This document shows positions 16,176 to 25,506 of a stretch of 64,000 nucleotides of DNA, piece by piece. Origin of the DNA: Bacteroides sp. (GTDB lineage Bacteria > Bacteroidota > Bacteroidia > Bacteroidales > Muribaculaceae); contig JAAVCM010000027.1 in NCBI GenBank assembly GCA_014802345.1, positions 1-64,000 on the forward strand, given 5' to 3'. A program made the position numbers and the translations under genes. Positions within the stretch are counted from its first letter, which is position 1; the number at the start of each line of letters is the position of its first letter. The notes below the pieces were generated by a model. That model searched no databases. It was not told the DNA's origin and saw only the letters and a program-made list of their open reading frames with translations.

Positions 16176-19100
16176 TCACATAGGGGCGACGGCTATGCGC
16201 TTGGTGAGCGATGACGACTGACCGCCGGAGGAAACCGTAGCGCGGTAGAGATAGATGCCGCGTCCGACGCGTGAGCCGGAGTTGGATGTGAGATTCCATG
16301 TCACGGGCGCGGAGGCATACATATCGGCACGACCTTCGGTCTCGGAGGTCCAGACGAGCGCACCGGAATAGTCAAACACCTCAATCTTCACATTCAGCGT
16401 AGCATCGGGACGATTATGGTTCACATAGAAATTCGCCTCGGTAGTGGCGGGATTAGCGTCGGAATAAATATCGAAAATCTTCGGCGCGATGTCAGGATTG
16501 ACGAAAAAGTCAATGGACGCAGACGTAGAATTGCCTCCGGTGTCCCACACTTTAAGGGTGGCGGTATGATTTCCGGCAGAAAGCTCGGGAAGCTGATAGA
16601 GAATCGTACCGGCCACAGAGCCGTCGGAGTCCGGGGTGTAGCGCGAGGAGACATCTGTATAGTTCGCATCATTGTCGATACGGATGGACATCTGATGACC
16701 GACACCGGCACTCGAAAGATTGAGACCCACGTCGTCGCTCACACGCGCTATCAGCATAGGGTTGGCGTCGACGGCATCCGACGGTTTGAAAGAGGAGTGA
16801 TTGAGATATAGATACTCGATGGAAGGGGGAACCTCGTCGGGCGCGACGTTCTCGTCGAAACCGTAGGCATAGATGTCACGGCACACACCCGAAGCCTCAC
16901 GGCCGTCATCGGCGGCGGCAAACATCGAGACGGTCGCGGGGCGATAGTTGTCGGCAATCTCCGAGGGCATCGGGATGACAAGTTCAAACTTACCGCCGGT
17001 CACCTCCGCACGCCCTGCGTAGAGGCGTTCACCCTGCTCGTCGAAGGTCACCTCCTTGCCGGGTGTTCCCTGAGTGCCGCGTCCGTAGGAGGTGAAACTG
17101 CGCTCGGCATCGTAGAGCGAGAGTGAGAGCCAACCGCTGAAATCGTCGAGAGGCTGCCCGAAGGGGTCGCACACCTCACCCTTGACCACTGAACGTGAGC
17201 AGGCGGCAAGTATGGGCTGTGACTCTTCGTTGACCTCCTCGCCGTTGACCGAGGTTATCCTGATGGTATTCTCCGGGAGGGCGAGACGCAGGGCGGGGTC
17301 AGCAAAAAGGATGTAACGGCGGACGTTCTCATCACCTTGCAGCGAATTTTTAGCCTTGCGGAACACCTCGCCTATCGGCTGGAAACATCCGTCGGAATCG
17401 CGTGTCACCACCTGCGCACCGAATGCCGAGGAGAGAGGGCCGTTGCGGACAATGTAGACCGGACGCACGGCACAGAAGCCGCCGATGGCTCCGCCCGCAT
17501 CGGTCAGAAGGAGCGACTCCATACCCGACACCGCACTGCCGTCAAGCGCGCCGAAAGTACAGGTTGCGCCATAGAAGAAGAAGGGATGACGGAGATAGAG
17601 ATTGTTGAGGAAGGACTGGGTGAAGATTCCGTCGCCCGAAAGATTGTTGATGGCACCGTGGCCTATATAGCTCCATATCACCACACCGTCGTTGAAGAAA
17701 CTCGATACCTTGTTCTTTGCCTCGACCGACGTGCCGTTTTGCAGTTCGTATGCGTCGATGTAGACTTTGTGGAAAGTCAGGCCGGGACCCGAGGGATTGC
17801 TGCGCATATCGGCTTCAAGCATCTCGGTCTGCTCCATGTGCTGCCCGCTGTTACCCTCGTCGGCAAACATCAGTATGCGGTTGCGCCACTCGCTCTGGAC
17901 AGGCTTGTTGACATAAGATATGAAGCGGTCGACGTATGTCTTGGCGGAGGCTGCATTGCGCGCCGGGATGCGGCCGACAGCCACCGAAAGCTGCGACGAT
18001 GCAAGGCTGAGACCCGAATTATCTTCAAGGAAGCCCAGCGGGTCGTCCGAGCAGTAGGAATTGCTCTCGCTCAGGCAGAGGTCGGTCTGCCATATCGGAA
18101 GAGTAGTCGACGCGCTCATGCTCATGGCATTCGTCAGGCGGCGGTGGTCGTGTGTCGCACTACCCATCAGAAGGACATATTTCAATGTGCGCGTACCTTC
18201 CTCCCCTGCTCCGCCACGGTCATAGAACATTTTCAGCATCCGTCGGAGGGCATTGACATCCGGCGACCCGGAACCGAACTCATTGTAGGCTTCCTCATCG
18301 GTGACCACTAGCACATTCAGGTTGCGCGGCTCCGCCGAGTGGACGGCAGCTATGCGCCGACTCTGTTCGAGGAGCGAAGGATGGGAAATGATAATCATAT
18401 CCGGTGTCGCCTCGCCGTGGAGATTCTGATTGTTGACCGTCCCGACCAGACGGGGGGCGGGAAGTGACGAGGGAAGCGTCCATGCGACATACTCGCGCTG
18501 GCCGTTGTAGTCATTTGTCCATCCGGCAGAGCCATCCGACGCAGTCGTCAGCGGCATCGCAATAGGGTTGACAGGGTCAGTGACATCCCACACACGGGTA
18601 TCCGCCTTCACACCTGAAAGACGGAGCGAACGCTGCGACGAGGAGAAGGCAAGCGACCCGGCGGCAGGGAGAGCGAGGGAGCGCGTGTAGGTCACCGTCA
18701 GGCGGTCAAGATTGGCAAGATTGAGAGGAGAGGAAATATTGATTTTTATTCCGAGGGCAAGAGTAGAGCCGGAAGGCGTGAAGCGTTTGCGGATGCGGCA
18801 GGTGTCGCCCCATTCGCTCGTCGCGCGCACCTTGTCGGCAGCCACGGACGGAAGCTGTTGACCGTTGGCGGTGAAAGTGAGTGCAACCGGTGTCGACGCA
18901 CTCTTTGCGAAAAACTCACACTGCATCCACACCTCAGTTCCCTCGACGCGTCCGGGGAGCTGAAAGTTGAACGTACGGTTGGGGGTGAAACGGAAATCCT
19001 CGCCCAGAAGCTGATGACCGCTTTCCGCAGGAGTCACGAGATCTTTTTCATACCACAGACGCTCGATGAACGTGGTCGCCGCTCCCTCCGTCGGGCCTGA

Positions 19101-19556
19101 ACCCTCGGTGACTGGATTGCAGTCAGCCTCGGGCTGTGAGTCCGTCAGATAGTAGTAACCCTTGGTTGAATAAGGATTGAGGGAATGGTTGAAAATATCG
19201 GCTCTCTCATGAGTCCACGTCTCAGGGCCCTGTGCATAAAAGGCTATACCGCCCCCGACACTCTCGCTTCTGACAACCGGGAGGTCATCGACATAAAGCG
19301 ACAGCGACAGTTGGTCGGAGATGCGCGCTCCTCCGTAACCGAAAATCCTGACCTTCGAAGGGTCTGAGAAACCCCACGAGCGGAGAGTGGCGGCGGGGAT
19401 GTAGTGCATACCGCTCTCCTCGACGCTGACCTTTATCCACCGTCCTGAGGACAGGACAGAAGCCGGCGCATAAACGTCGGTCGGGAAAGCGGATGAGGTA
19501 AGATTAACGGCAAGTATGGTCAGAAATGTGAATATTTGGCGGATGAAGGTTTTCAT
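16176..19556 (-). CDS. porU: Type IX secretion sortase PorU (C25 gingipain-like)
   Basis: The 1126-aa exported cysteine peptidase-type sortase removes the C-terminal signal of T9SS cargo and attaches the cargo to A-LPS at the cell surface. A signal peptide is followed by the N-terminal PorU domain (WIKVSVEESGMHYIP). The C25 domain has the catalytic His in YIGHGAINN near residue 634 and the catalytic Cys in FYGATCTFGALDG near 664. Ig-like domains and a C-terminal sorting-type domain follow (GRGIYLYRATVSSGGQSSS). Length is near the P. gingivalis enzyme. PorV is not adjacent; the upstream gene is a GH25 lysozyme 70 nt away. Confidence 0.93.
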   Translation of the reverse strand: MKTFIRQIFTFLTILAVNLTSSAFPTDVYAPASVLSSGRWIKVSVEESGMHYIPAATLRSWGFSDPSKVRIFGYGGARISDQLSLSLYVDDLPVVRSESVGGGIAFYAQGPETWTHERADIFNHSLNPYSTKGYYYLTDSQPEADCNPVTEGSGPTEGAATTFIERLWYEKDLVTPAESGHQLLGEDFRFTPNRTFNFQLPGRVEGTEVWMQCEFFAKSASTPVALTFTANGQQLPSVAADKVRATSEWGDTCRIRKRFTPSGSTLALGIKINISSPLNLANLDRLTVTYTRSLALPAAGSLAFSSSQRSLRLSGVKADTRVWDVTDPVNPIAMPLTTASDGSAGWTNDYNGQREYVAWTLPSSLPAPRLVGTVNNQNLHGEATPDMIIISHPSLLEQSRRIAAVHSAEPRNLNVLVVTDEEAYNEFGSGSPDVNALRRMLKMFYDRGGAGEEGTRTLKYVLLMGSATHDHRRLTNAMSMSASTTLPIWQTDLCLSESNSYCSDDPLGFLEDNSGLSLASSQLSVAVGRIPARNAASAKTYVDRFISYVNKPVQSEWRNRILMFADEGNSGQHMEQTEMLEADMRSNPSGPGLTFHKVYIDAYELQNGTSVEAKNKVSSFFNDGVVIWSYIGHGAINNLSGDGIFTQSFLNNLYLRHPFFFYGATCTFGALDGSAVSGMESLLLTDAGGAIGGFCAVRPVYIVRNGPLSSAFGAQVVTRDSDGCFQPIGEVFRKAKNSLQGDENVRRYILFADPALRLALPENTIRITSVNGEEVNEESQPILAACSRSVVKGEVCDPFGQPLDDFSGWLSLSLYDAERSFTSYGRGTQGTPGKEVTFDEQGERLYAGRAEVTGGKFELVIPMPSEIADNYRPATVSMFAAADDGREASGVCRDIYAYGFDENVAPDEVPPSIEYLYLNHSSFKPSDAVDANPMLIARVSDDVGLNLSSAGVGHQMSIRIDNDANYTDVSSRYTPDSDGSVAGTILYQLPELSAGNHTATLKVWDTGGNSTSASIDFFVNPDIAPKIFDIYSDANPATTEANFYVNHNRPDATLNVKIEVFDYSGALVWTSETEGRADMYASAPVTWNLTSNSGSRVGRGIYLYRATVSSGGQSSSLTKRIAVAPM

Positions 19557-19626
19557 GTATGTGTGAGAGATAGTGACACTGGTTTATCTATATATCAACG
19601 CGCGCATCGGATTGATTATTGCACGT

Positions 19627-20346
19627 TTATCTGCTGTTTTCGGATTGTGGGTTAAGAAAGTCGTCCCATTCGGCGGCTGAACCGGCAAACGCATTGATGT
19701 CAACGGGGTGATTGATGCCGTCGACACGGCCGTTGTGGGTACCCTGCCACAGCACCCAGCCCATTTCCTCCGGCTCGTCGACCAAGGAGCAAATCCAGAG
19801 CGGATAGCCTTCGAGACGGCCGCGCACGAAGCGTGCAAATCCGTTCTTGTTGGTGTAGAGCATCACTCTGTGACCGTGGCCTTCAAGATGGTCAATCATC
19901 TCCGTCAGGCGGTTGAGCACCATCGGTGTGGGCTGACTGTTGGGATTGGCCCACTCCTCGATGTCGATTATGAGCGGGAGATCAAGCTGACGTGACTGGA
20001 GCGAATTGAGGAAGTTGAGTCCCTGCATATAGCCGGGTGTATCGAAGCGGAAAAAGTGATATGCGCCGACTTTGAGACCCGCCTCACGCGCCTTGCGGAG
20101 ATTGTCGATGAACTTGCGGTCCTTGAATGTCCCCCCTTCGGTGGCCTTGATTATCACGAATGAAATTCCGTCGGCAGCCACCTTGCGGAAGTCGATGTCG
20201 CCGTTGTGTGCACTGATGTCGATACCTATGACCTCGAAGCGGTTACGGTCGGGATAAGTCGTGGCAGGCGTGCCGTCCCCCTGGCTGCAAGCAGTCAGAA
20301 TCGCGGTCAGAATCATGGTACAGATTGGTCGGAGGAAAGGCTTCAT
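19627..20346 (-). CDS. GH25 lysozyme (lipoprotein)
   Basis: The 239-aa N-acetylmuramidase is predicted on the periplasmic or outer-membrane face. It has a lipobox (LTAC, Cys20). The GH25 barrel starts with GIDISAHNGDIDF (Asp43), and the catalytic DxE is in IIDIEEW (Asp128, Glu130). Strand motifs VGAYHFFRF, VMLYTNKNGF and WVLWQGTHNGRVDGI are all canonical. It lies directly before porU on the same strand. Local peptidoglycan opening for a large envelope machine is a reasonable idea but only inference. Confidence 0.9.
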   Translation of the reverse strand: MKPFLRPICTMILTAILTACSQGDGTPATTYPDRNRFEVIGIDISAHNGDIDFRKVAADGISFVIIKATEGGTFKDRKFIDNLRKAREAGLKVGAYHFFRFDTPGYMQGLNFLNSLQSRQLDLPLIIDIEEWANPNSQPTPMVLNRLTEMIDHLEGHGHRVMLYTNKNGFARFVRGRLEGYPLWICSLVDEPEEMGWVLWQGTHNGRVDGINHPVDINAFAGSAAEWDDFLNPQSENSR

Positions 20347-20469
20347 GCTACAAATTTAGCAATTTTTTCCTGAATTCCTGCGGATGTGAGCCGGAAAATC
20401 GGCAAAGGAAATTTTATCCGTGAAAAGTTTTTATTTTCCGGCGGGGTCATATTCTTCAATATTATTGAT

Positions 20470-20477
20470 TAATTTTG
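20470..20477 (+). promoter_or_regulatory. Probable -7 element for the GH28 pair
   Basis: TAATTTTG lies 52 nt before the first GH28 ATG and fits TAnnTTTG. No good -33 box is seen. Confidence 0.4.
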
Positions 20478-20529
20478 CACTATCGGATAAATATGCCGGA
20501 GCAAAACCATGAAATTTCAATAAAGAACC

Positions 20530-21861
20530 ATGAACAGACTTTTTACACTCGTGGCAGCCTTTGCCCTCGCTTTGGGCGCGGCGGCTCAGACCCAAAGTTT
20601 TGAAACTCCCGAGTTTGTGGCTGCCGTAGTCAATATGGCTCCCCCGACCTTCCCGAATTTTGAAGTAAGTATCGCAAAGACAGGTGCAAAACAGGGGAAA
20701 CTCTCGACCGCAGCTATACAGAAGGCTATCGACAGGGTTTCGGAAAAGGGTGGCGGCACGGTGATTGTCCCTGCGGGCGCATGGCTTTCGGGGCGACTGA
20801 TGCTCAAAAGCAATGTCAACCTCCACCTCGAAGAAGGTGCCGTCCTCGAATTCACCGGTGACGTGAAGGACTATCTTCCGCTCGTCGATTCGCGCTATGA
20901 GGGTGCCGACGTGAAGTCGCTCGGCGCGATGATTTATGCCAACGGAGCAGAGAATATCGCCGTCACCGGCAAAGGTCATCTCAAAGCTCCCTCGCGCGAG
21001 TGTGAAATCACCGGAAAGATGGACACCGGACTCTCCGTGACCGCGGAAAAGAGTATCGAGTCAGGCGCGGCACGCGAAGCGACACTCGAAAAAATCTATA
21101 TGCCGACCTTCATCGGCCCCGTCAACTGCAAGGGTGTGCTGATTGAGGATGTGACCCTCGACCAGTCAATCTTCTGGAACATCGCCCCGGTCTATTGCGA
21201 GAATATAATCATACGCGGTGTCACCGTCAACAGCCACGGTCATCCGCGCACCGACGGTATAGACATCGATTCCAGTGTCAACGCCCTCATCGAGAACACG
21301 ACCCTCGACTGTGGCGACGATTGCTTCACTCTGAAATCGGGACGCGGCGAGGAGGCAGTGGAGCTCGGACGTCCGACCCAGAATGTGGTCATCCGCAACT
21401 GCCGTGTGAAGCGTGGCGTAGGCGGAATCACCGTCGGCACAGAGACCGCAGGCTTCATCCGCAACATCTATGCCGAGAATGTCGTGATGGAAAATCCGCG
21501 TATGCCCCTCTACTTCAAGACCCGCCGTCCGCGCGGAGGTGGCGCGGAGAATGTCTGGATCCGCAACGTTAAGGTCGGGACTGCCAACGGCCCCGCCATA
21601 CAGATGGACATGCTCGGCAGTCCCTCGTGGATGGGACAGCTTGCCGAACGTCTGCCCGCACAGCCTGTCGGGAAGGTCACTCCCCGGTTCAGCGATATTC
21701 ATGTCGACAATCTCGAGGTCGGCGAATGTCGGATTCTCGTCCAAGCCAAAGGTCTCCCAGAGATGCCTGTCGAGAACATGACCGTCACCAACGTGAAGTC
21801 AAAGAACAAGAACATCAAACTTCAGGACGTGGGTACAATCGAAATCACCTTTGCTGACTGA
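20530..21861 (+). CDS. Glycoside hydrolase family 28 protein (polygalacturonase fold)
   Basis: The 443-aa exported protein has a signal peptide (ending GAAAQ) and a right-handed beta-helix. The GH28 entry motif KGGGTVIVPAG is followed by TDGIDID and GDDCFTLKSGRG, which carry the catalytic Asp residues, then VGGITVGTETAG and YFKTRRPRGG. The His that usually follows the DD motif in GHG is replaced (GVGGITVGTE), as in some subfamilies outside classical polygalacturonases. The likely substrate is galacturonan- or rhamnogalacturonan-type pectin fragments. A second GH28 gene starts 33 nt downstream; no SusC/D pair is nearby. Confidence 0.85.
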   Translation: MNRLFTLVAAFALALGAAAQTQSFETPEFVAAVVNMAPPTFPNFEVSIAKTGAKQGKLSTAAIQKAIDRVSEKGGGTVIVPAGAWLSGRLMLKSNVNLHLEEGAVLEFTGDVKDYLPLVDSRYEGADVKSLGAMIYANGAENIAVTGKGHLKAPSRECEITGKMDTGLSVTAEKSIESGAAREATLEKIYMPTFIGPVNCKGVLIEDVTLDQSIFWNIAPVYCENIIIRGVTVNSHGHPRTDGIDIDSSVNALIENTTLDCGDDCFTLKSGRGEEAVELGRPTQNVVIRNCRVKRGVGGITVGTETAGFIRNIYAENVVMENPRMPLYFKTRRPRGGGAENVWIRNVKVGTANGPAIQMDMLGSPSWMGQLAERLPAQPVGKVTPRFSDIHVDNLEVGECRILVQAKGLPEMPVENMTVTNVKSKNKNIKLQDVGTIEITFAD

Positions 21862-21894
21862 CGTAAAAAATCCACATCCTTATACGGAAAAAGC

Positions 21895-23259
21895 ATGAAT
21901 CTATTCCTGAAAAGCGCGCTGACCATTGCTGCAACGGTCAGCGCTTTCCATACCTCCGCAGCCATCCACGACATCACTGCCTACGGTGCGGTGAGTGACA
22001 CGACGCGCCTAAGTACCGCCGCCGTGCAGCGTGCCATCGACGAGTGTACGGCTGCCGGGGGAGGAACCGTACTTGTACCCTCGGGAAACTATAAAATAGG
22101 GAGCATCTTCCTCAAAAGCAATGTCACGCTTAATCTTGAAAACGGGGCGACGCTCTACGGAAGCACCGACATCAAGGACTACACCCCCGTCAAGACTGAC
22201 TACGTTTCGCTGCGTACCCACACGCCGACCATCCAGCTCATTTATGCCGACAAAGCCGACAACGTCGCCATTACCGGCGAAGGTACAATCGACGGTCGCG
22301 GAAAGGCGTTCCCGAAGCTCTCGTGGAACGACGAGGGTATCACCCGCCCCCACCTGCTGAGGCTTATTCAGTGCCGTGGCGTGAAGGTCGAGGGTGTGAC
22401 GCTGAAAAACTCGGGGTGCTGGATGCAGCACTATCTTGCCTGCGACAAGGTGAAAATCAACGGTATCACCGTCGTCAACCGCAACAATTTCAACAACGAT
22501 GCCCTTGACCTCGACGGCTGCCACGACGTGACTGTATCAAACATGATAGCCGACTCCGACGACGATGCCATCACTATCAAAAGCACTTCGCCGCGTCTGT
22601 GTGAGGACATCGTCATCAGCAACTGCATCGTGTCGAGCCACTGCAACGCCATCAAACTCGGGACCGAGAGCAACGGGGGATTCCGCAATATCATCATCCG
22701 GGGTATAGCCGTGAAACCATCCGCCGACCAGTCCACGCAGTTTTTCGGTTATCCGGGAGGTATCGGTCACGGGGCGATAGTTCTTGAAATAGTCGATGGC
22801 GGAACGATGAGCAACATCGACATCGGCGACATCACTATACGCGGTACCGAATCGCCCATCTTCATCCGTCTTGCCGACCGTGCGCGCCCCTACTCTCCCG
22901 ATGTCCCTGTGAATGGGGTTGGCACGATGGACCGTATATGCCTGCACGACATTATGATTGACGAGGCGGGGCCGACAGGCTCGTCAATCACAGGACTGGA
23001 AGGGCATCCGGTCTGCGATGTGGAGCTACGCAATATCCGCATCCGCCATCAGGGAGGACAGAAGGCAGTCGACGCTCCCGTAGACGAAAAGCGTGCCGAA
23101 TATCCCGAATCGACCATGTGGGGCATACTCCCGGCAAAGGGTTTCTGGCTCAACCACACACGCAACATCACTTTTGACAATATCACAGTTGAGACCGTCC
23201 AACCCGATGAGCGCCAAGTCTATGTCGCCACTGATTCAGAAGGATTGGTAGTCAGATAA
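21895..23259 (+). CDS. Glycoside hydrolase family 28 protein (second of tandem pair)
   Basis: The 454-aa exported beta-helix enzyme has a signal peptide (ending HTSA). The entry motif is TAAGGGTVLVPSGNYKIGS, followed by NNDALDLDGC and DSDDDAITIKS carrying the acid residues, SSHCNAIKLGTES with a His three residues before the Ile-Lys turn, and IFIRLADRARP. It is only distantly similar to the first GH28, so the pair probably acts on different linkages of the same pectic glycan rather than being a recent duplicate. It is 33 nt downstream of the first and most likely co-transcribed. Confidence 0.85.
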   Translation: MNLFLKSALTIAATVSAFHTSAAIHDITAYGAVSDTTRLSTAAVQRAIDECTAAGGGTVLVPSGNYKIGSIFLKSNVTLNLENGATLYGSTDIKDYTPVKTDYVSLRTHTPTIQLIYADKADNVAITGEGTIDGRGKAFPKLSWNDEGITRPHLLRLIQCRGVKVEGVTLKNSGCWMQHYLACDKVKINGITVVNRNNFNNDALDLDGCHDVTVSNMIADSDDDAITIKSTSPRLCEDIVISNCIVSSHCNAIKLGTESNGGFRNIIIRGIAVKPSADQSTQFFGYPGGIGHGAIVLEIVDGGTMSNIDIGDITIRGTESPIFIRLADRARPYSPDVPVNGVGTMDRICLHDIMIDEAGPTGSSITGLEGHPVCDVELRNIRIRHQGGQKAVDAPVDEKRAEYPESTMWGILPAKGFWLNHTRNITFDNITVETVQPDERQVYVATDSEGLVVR

Positions 23260-23293
23260 TCCAGCTAATTCCCAATTCCACCTATTGTCGCTT

Positions 23294-23394
23294 GTAGGGA
23301 CGCGCCGTGGCGCGTATGCCTGATGAAATACATTCAGCCTAAAACAATTAGCTAAAATCATTCATCAGGCATACGCGCCACGGCGCATCCCTAC
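23294..23394. repeat. Inverted-end repeat element, copy 3 (short form)
   Basis: This 101-nt element has 34-nt inverted ends differing at one base (GTAGGGACGCGCCGTGGCGC..., continuing to TATGCCTGATGAA). The 26-nt outer part is identical to copies 1 and 2, but the interior is a different, short AT-rich core (TACATTCAGCCTAAAACAAT) without the 23-nt units. A stray extra end, GGCGCGTCCCTAC, follows at about 23404-23416. It lies between convergent GH28 and cysK genes. Confidence 0.85.
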
Positions 23395-23429
23395 AACATA
23401 TCCGGCGCGTCCCTACAATAGTAGCGCAA

Positions 23430-24377
23430 TTATAAGGGGTATGTGTCGAAGGCGTAGAGGACAGTGGAAAGGTAGCGTTCACCTGTGTCGGGAAGGAGGG
23501 CGACTATCATTTTACCCTCATTTTCCGGGCGTTTGGCAAGCTCGACGGCAGCATGGAAGGCCGCACCTGAGGAGATTCCGACAAGCAGCCCCTCTTTCTG
23601 CGCCAAAAGACGCGAGGCACGGATGGCATCGTCGTTGCTGACGGTGATTACCTCGTCGACAACCTCCGCATGATAGTTACCGGGGATGAAACCGGCTCCT
23701 ATGCCCTGAATCTTGTGCGGACCCGGCTTACCACCCGACAACACCGCTGAATCGGCCGGTTCGACGCCTACGGCCTTGATGTCAGGATTATGTTTTTTCA
23801 ATCCTTCCGCCGTACCGCTAAGAGTGCCACCCGTACCGACACCGGCCACGAAAATATCGACCTTTCCGTCCGTGTCAGCCCATATTTCCTCGGCAGTCGT
23901 AGCGACGTGAGCCTTGGGATTGGCGGGATTGTCGAACTGTTGGAGGATTATCGAACCGGGATGCTCCGCTTTCAGTTCCTCCGCCTTCTTTATCGCACCC
24001 TTCATCCCTTCGCTTCCGGGGGTAAGGACGAGGGTCGCGCCGAGGGCTTTGAGGAGGTTCTGACGTTCGAGGCTCATTGTGTCGGGCATCGTAAGTATGA
24101 GTTTGTATCCCTTTACGGACGACACCCATGCCAATCCGATGCCGGTGTTGCCGCTCGTAGGTTCGATGATGACAGCACCCGGTTTCAGTCGGCCGGTAGC
24201 CTCCGCATCCTCAATCATAGCGAGGGCTATGCGGTCCTTCACACTCCCTCCGGGATTGAATGATTCGATTTTCACGACCACACGCGCTTTAAGCCCCTCG
24301 GACTTTTCGATATTGCTCACTTCGAGCAGCGGAGTGCCGCCGATAAGCTCAGTCAGACTTGTTTTGATTTCTGCCAT
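23430..24377 (-). CDS. cysK: Cysteine synthase A (O-acetylserine sulfhydrylase)
   Basis: The 315-aa PLP enzyme makes cysteine from O-acetylserine and sulfide. The cofactor Lys47 is in NPGGSVKDR, the substrate loop [11 protein letters not shown] is at 73-83, the phosphate-binding GTGGTLSG and the C-terminal [10 protein letters not shown] are intact. The track ORF begins 60 nt earlier and would overlap the upstream glycosyltransferase gene; the ATG giving [17 protein letters not shown] matches the family start and leaves a 28-nt gap. It follows two glycosyltransferase genes in the same direction, probably a chance grouping. Confidence 0.93.
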   Translation of the reverse strand: MAEIKTSLTELIGGTPLLEVSNIEKSEGLKARVVVKIESFNPGGSVKDRIALAMIEDAEATGRLKPGAVIIEPTSGNTGIGLAWVSSVKGYKLILTMPDTMSLERQNLLKALGATLVLTPGSEGMKGAIKKAEELKAEHPGSIILQQFDNPANPKAHVATTAEEIWADTDGKVDIFVAGVGTGGTLSGTAEGLKKHNPDIKAVGVEPADSAVLSGGKPGPHKIQGIGAGFIPGNYHAEVVDEVITVSNDDAIRASRLLAQKEGLLVGISSGAAFHAAVELAKRPENEGKMIVALLPDTGERYLSTVLYAFDTYPL

Positions 24378-24405
24378 AGTAATTTTGTTAATTCTGTTAT
24401 GTGTC

Positions 24406-25506
24406 TCATTTGTCCGATGATGGACCGAGTATCTCATTGTAGACCTCCGAAGTGAGCTGCCCTATCCGGTCCCAGTCGTAGGCCGAGAGGTCATACGTCT
24501 TCCGTGCAGGGCCGTTTTCGTCAAGACGGCGTTCAAGCGCCTTCACCAGACCGTCGGTATCGGCGGCCGGGAAATAATCTGCCTCGTCAAGTTTTGCCAT
24601 ACGCGCCCCCGGGATGTCGGTGGCAAGAATCGGAAGTCCGTAGTCCATCGCTTCAAGGAGAACCAACGGAAAACCCTCGTTGACAGACGAGAGGACAAAC
24701 AGCCCTGCGTGGGAGTAGAGCTGCCGGAGCTGCTCACCCTGAAGGTTGCCTGTAAAAATAACGCGGTGGCGGCTATCAAGTTTACGCAGTTTCTGATAAT
24801 AGTCGTCATTGTTGTCACTTCCTCCGGCAATCACCAGAGTGTGATTGCCTTCAAGTCTGTTGACGGCCTCGACGAGATACTCGAAACCTTTCTCGGGCGT
24901 AAGTCGCCCGACACCGAGAATATATTTTCCCGGCGTGAGTCCCAGCGAGGTTATGAAATCGGTATCTTCCGACGGTGTATGGTGGACGACTCCGTTGGGT
25001 ATATAACGGGTCTTCTCCATAACCGCGCCTCCGACCTTCTCCCGCTGTGCGGAATTGACAAAAATCACACGGTCGGCAAAACGGAGCGAGAGCCATTCGC
25101 CGGAACGGAGCAGCAGACGTCCCAGCCGGCTCCATTTCTTATGTTCGTAGTTGGCACTGTGGTAGGTCATCACCGTGCGCAGTCCGAACAGCTTGAGCAG
25201 CGGCAGGACGAGTCCGGGCCCGATGTTGTGGACATGGACAAGACGCGGACGGCGCACTATCAGATGGAGCGCAGCCATGAACGTATGACCCATTGCCTCC
25301 ACTCCGCTTATGGTCGACGAAGGGAGATCGGTAAAGGTAATGTTGTCATACGACTCCTCACCACCTGACACCAGATAGGGCTTTCGGCGGTAGACATTGA
25401 AGCGGAATCCATCCATCCGGCGGTAGAGAGCCTCGCAATGTTTCTCCACGCCTCCTTGGACGTTAGGAAAACCGCGCAGACCTATCACTGCAATCTCATT
25501 TTTCAT
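24406..25506 (-). CDS. GT4-type glycosyltransferase
   Basis: The 366-aa GT-B fold enzyme begins with [15 protein letters not shown], the N-terminal donor/acceptor motif of the GT4 family. It has a second Rossmann domain with [19 protein letters not shown] and the C-terminal EX7E region [16 protein letters not shown]. Its sugar and acceptor are not readable. It overlaps the preceding glycosyltransferase gene by 4 nt (ATGA), so the two likely act in one surface-glycan pathway, although no other polysaccharide genes are nearby. Confidence 0.88.
   Translation of the reverse strand: MKNEIAVIGLRGFPNVQGGVEKHCEALYRRMDGFRFNVYRRKPYLVSGGEESYDNITFTDLPSSTISGVEAMGHTFMAALHLIVRRPRLVHVHNIGPGLVLPLLKLFGLRTVMTYHSANYEHKKWSRLGRLLLRSGEWLSLRFADRVIFVNSAQREKVGGAVMEKTRYIPNGVVHHTPSEDTDFITSLGLTPGKYILGVGRLTPEKGFEYLVEAVNRLEGNHTLVIAGGSDNNDDYYQKLRKLDSRHRVIFTGNLQGEQLRQLYSHAGLFVLSSVNEGFPLVLLEAMDYGLPILATDIPGARMAKLDEADYFPAADTDGLVKALERRLDENGPARKTYDLSAYDWDRIGQLTSEVYNEILGPSSDK

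Noticed and set aside
17337-18311. 324-aa plus-strand ORF inside porU
   Set aside because: Antisense shadow of the sortase gene.
24378-24437. 20-residue extension of CysK
   Set aside because: Would overlap the upstream glycosyltransferase gene and is not found in the CysK family.
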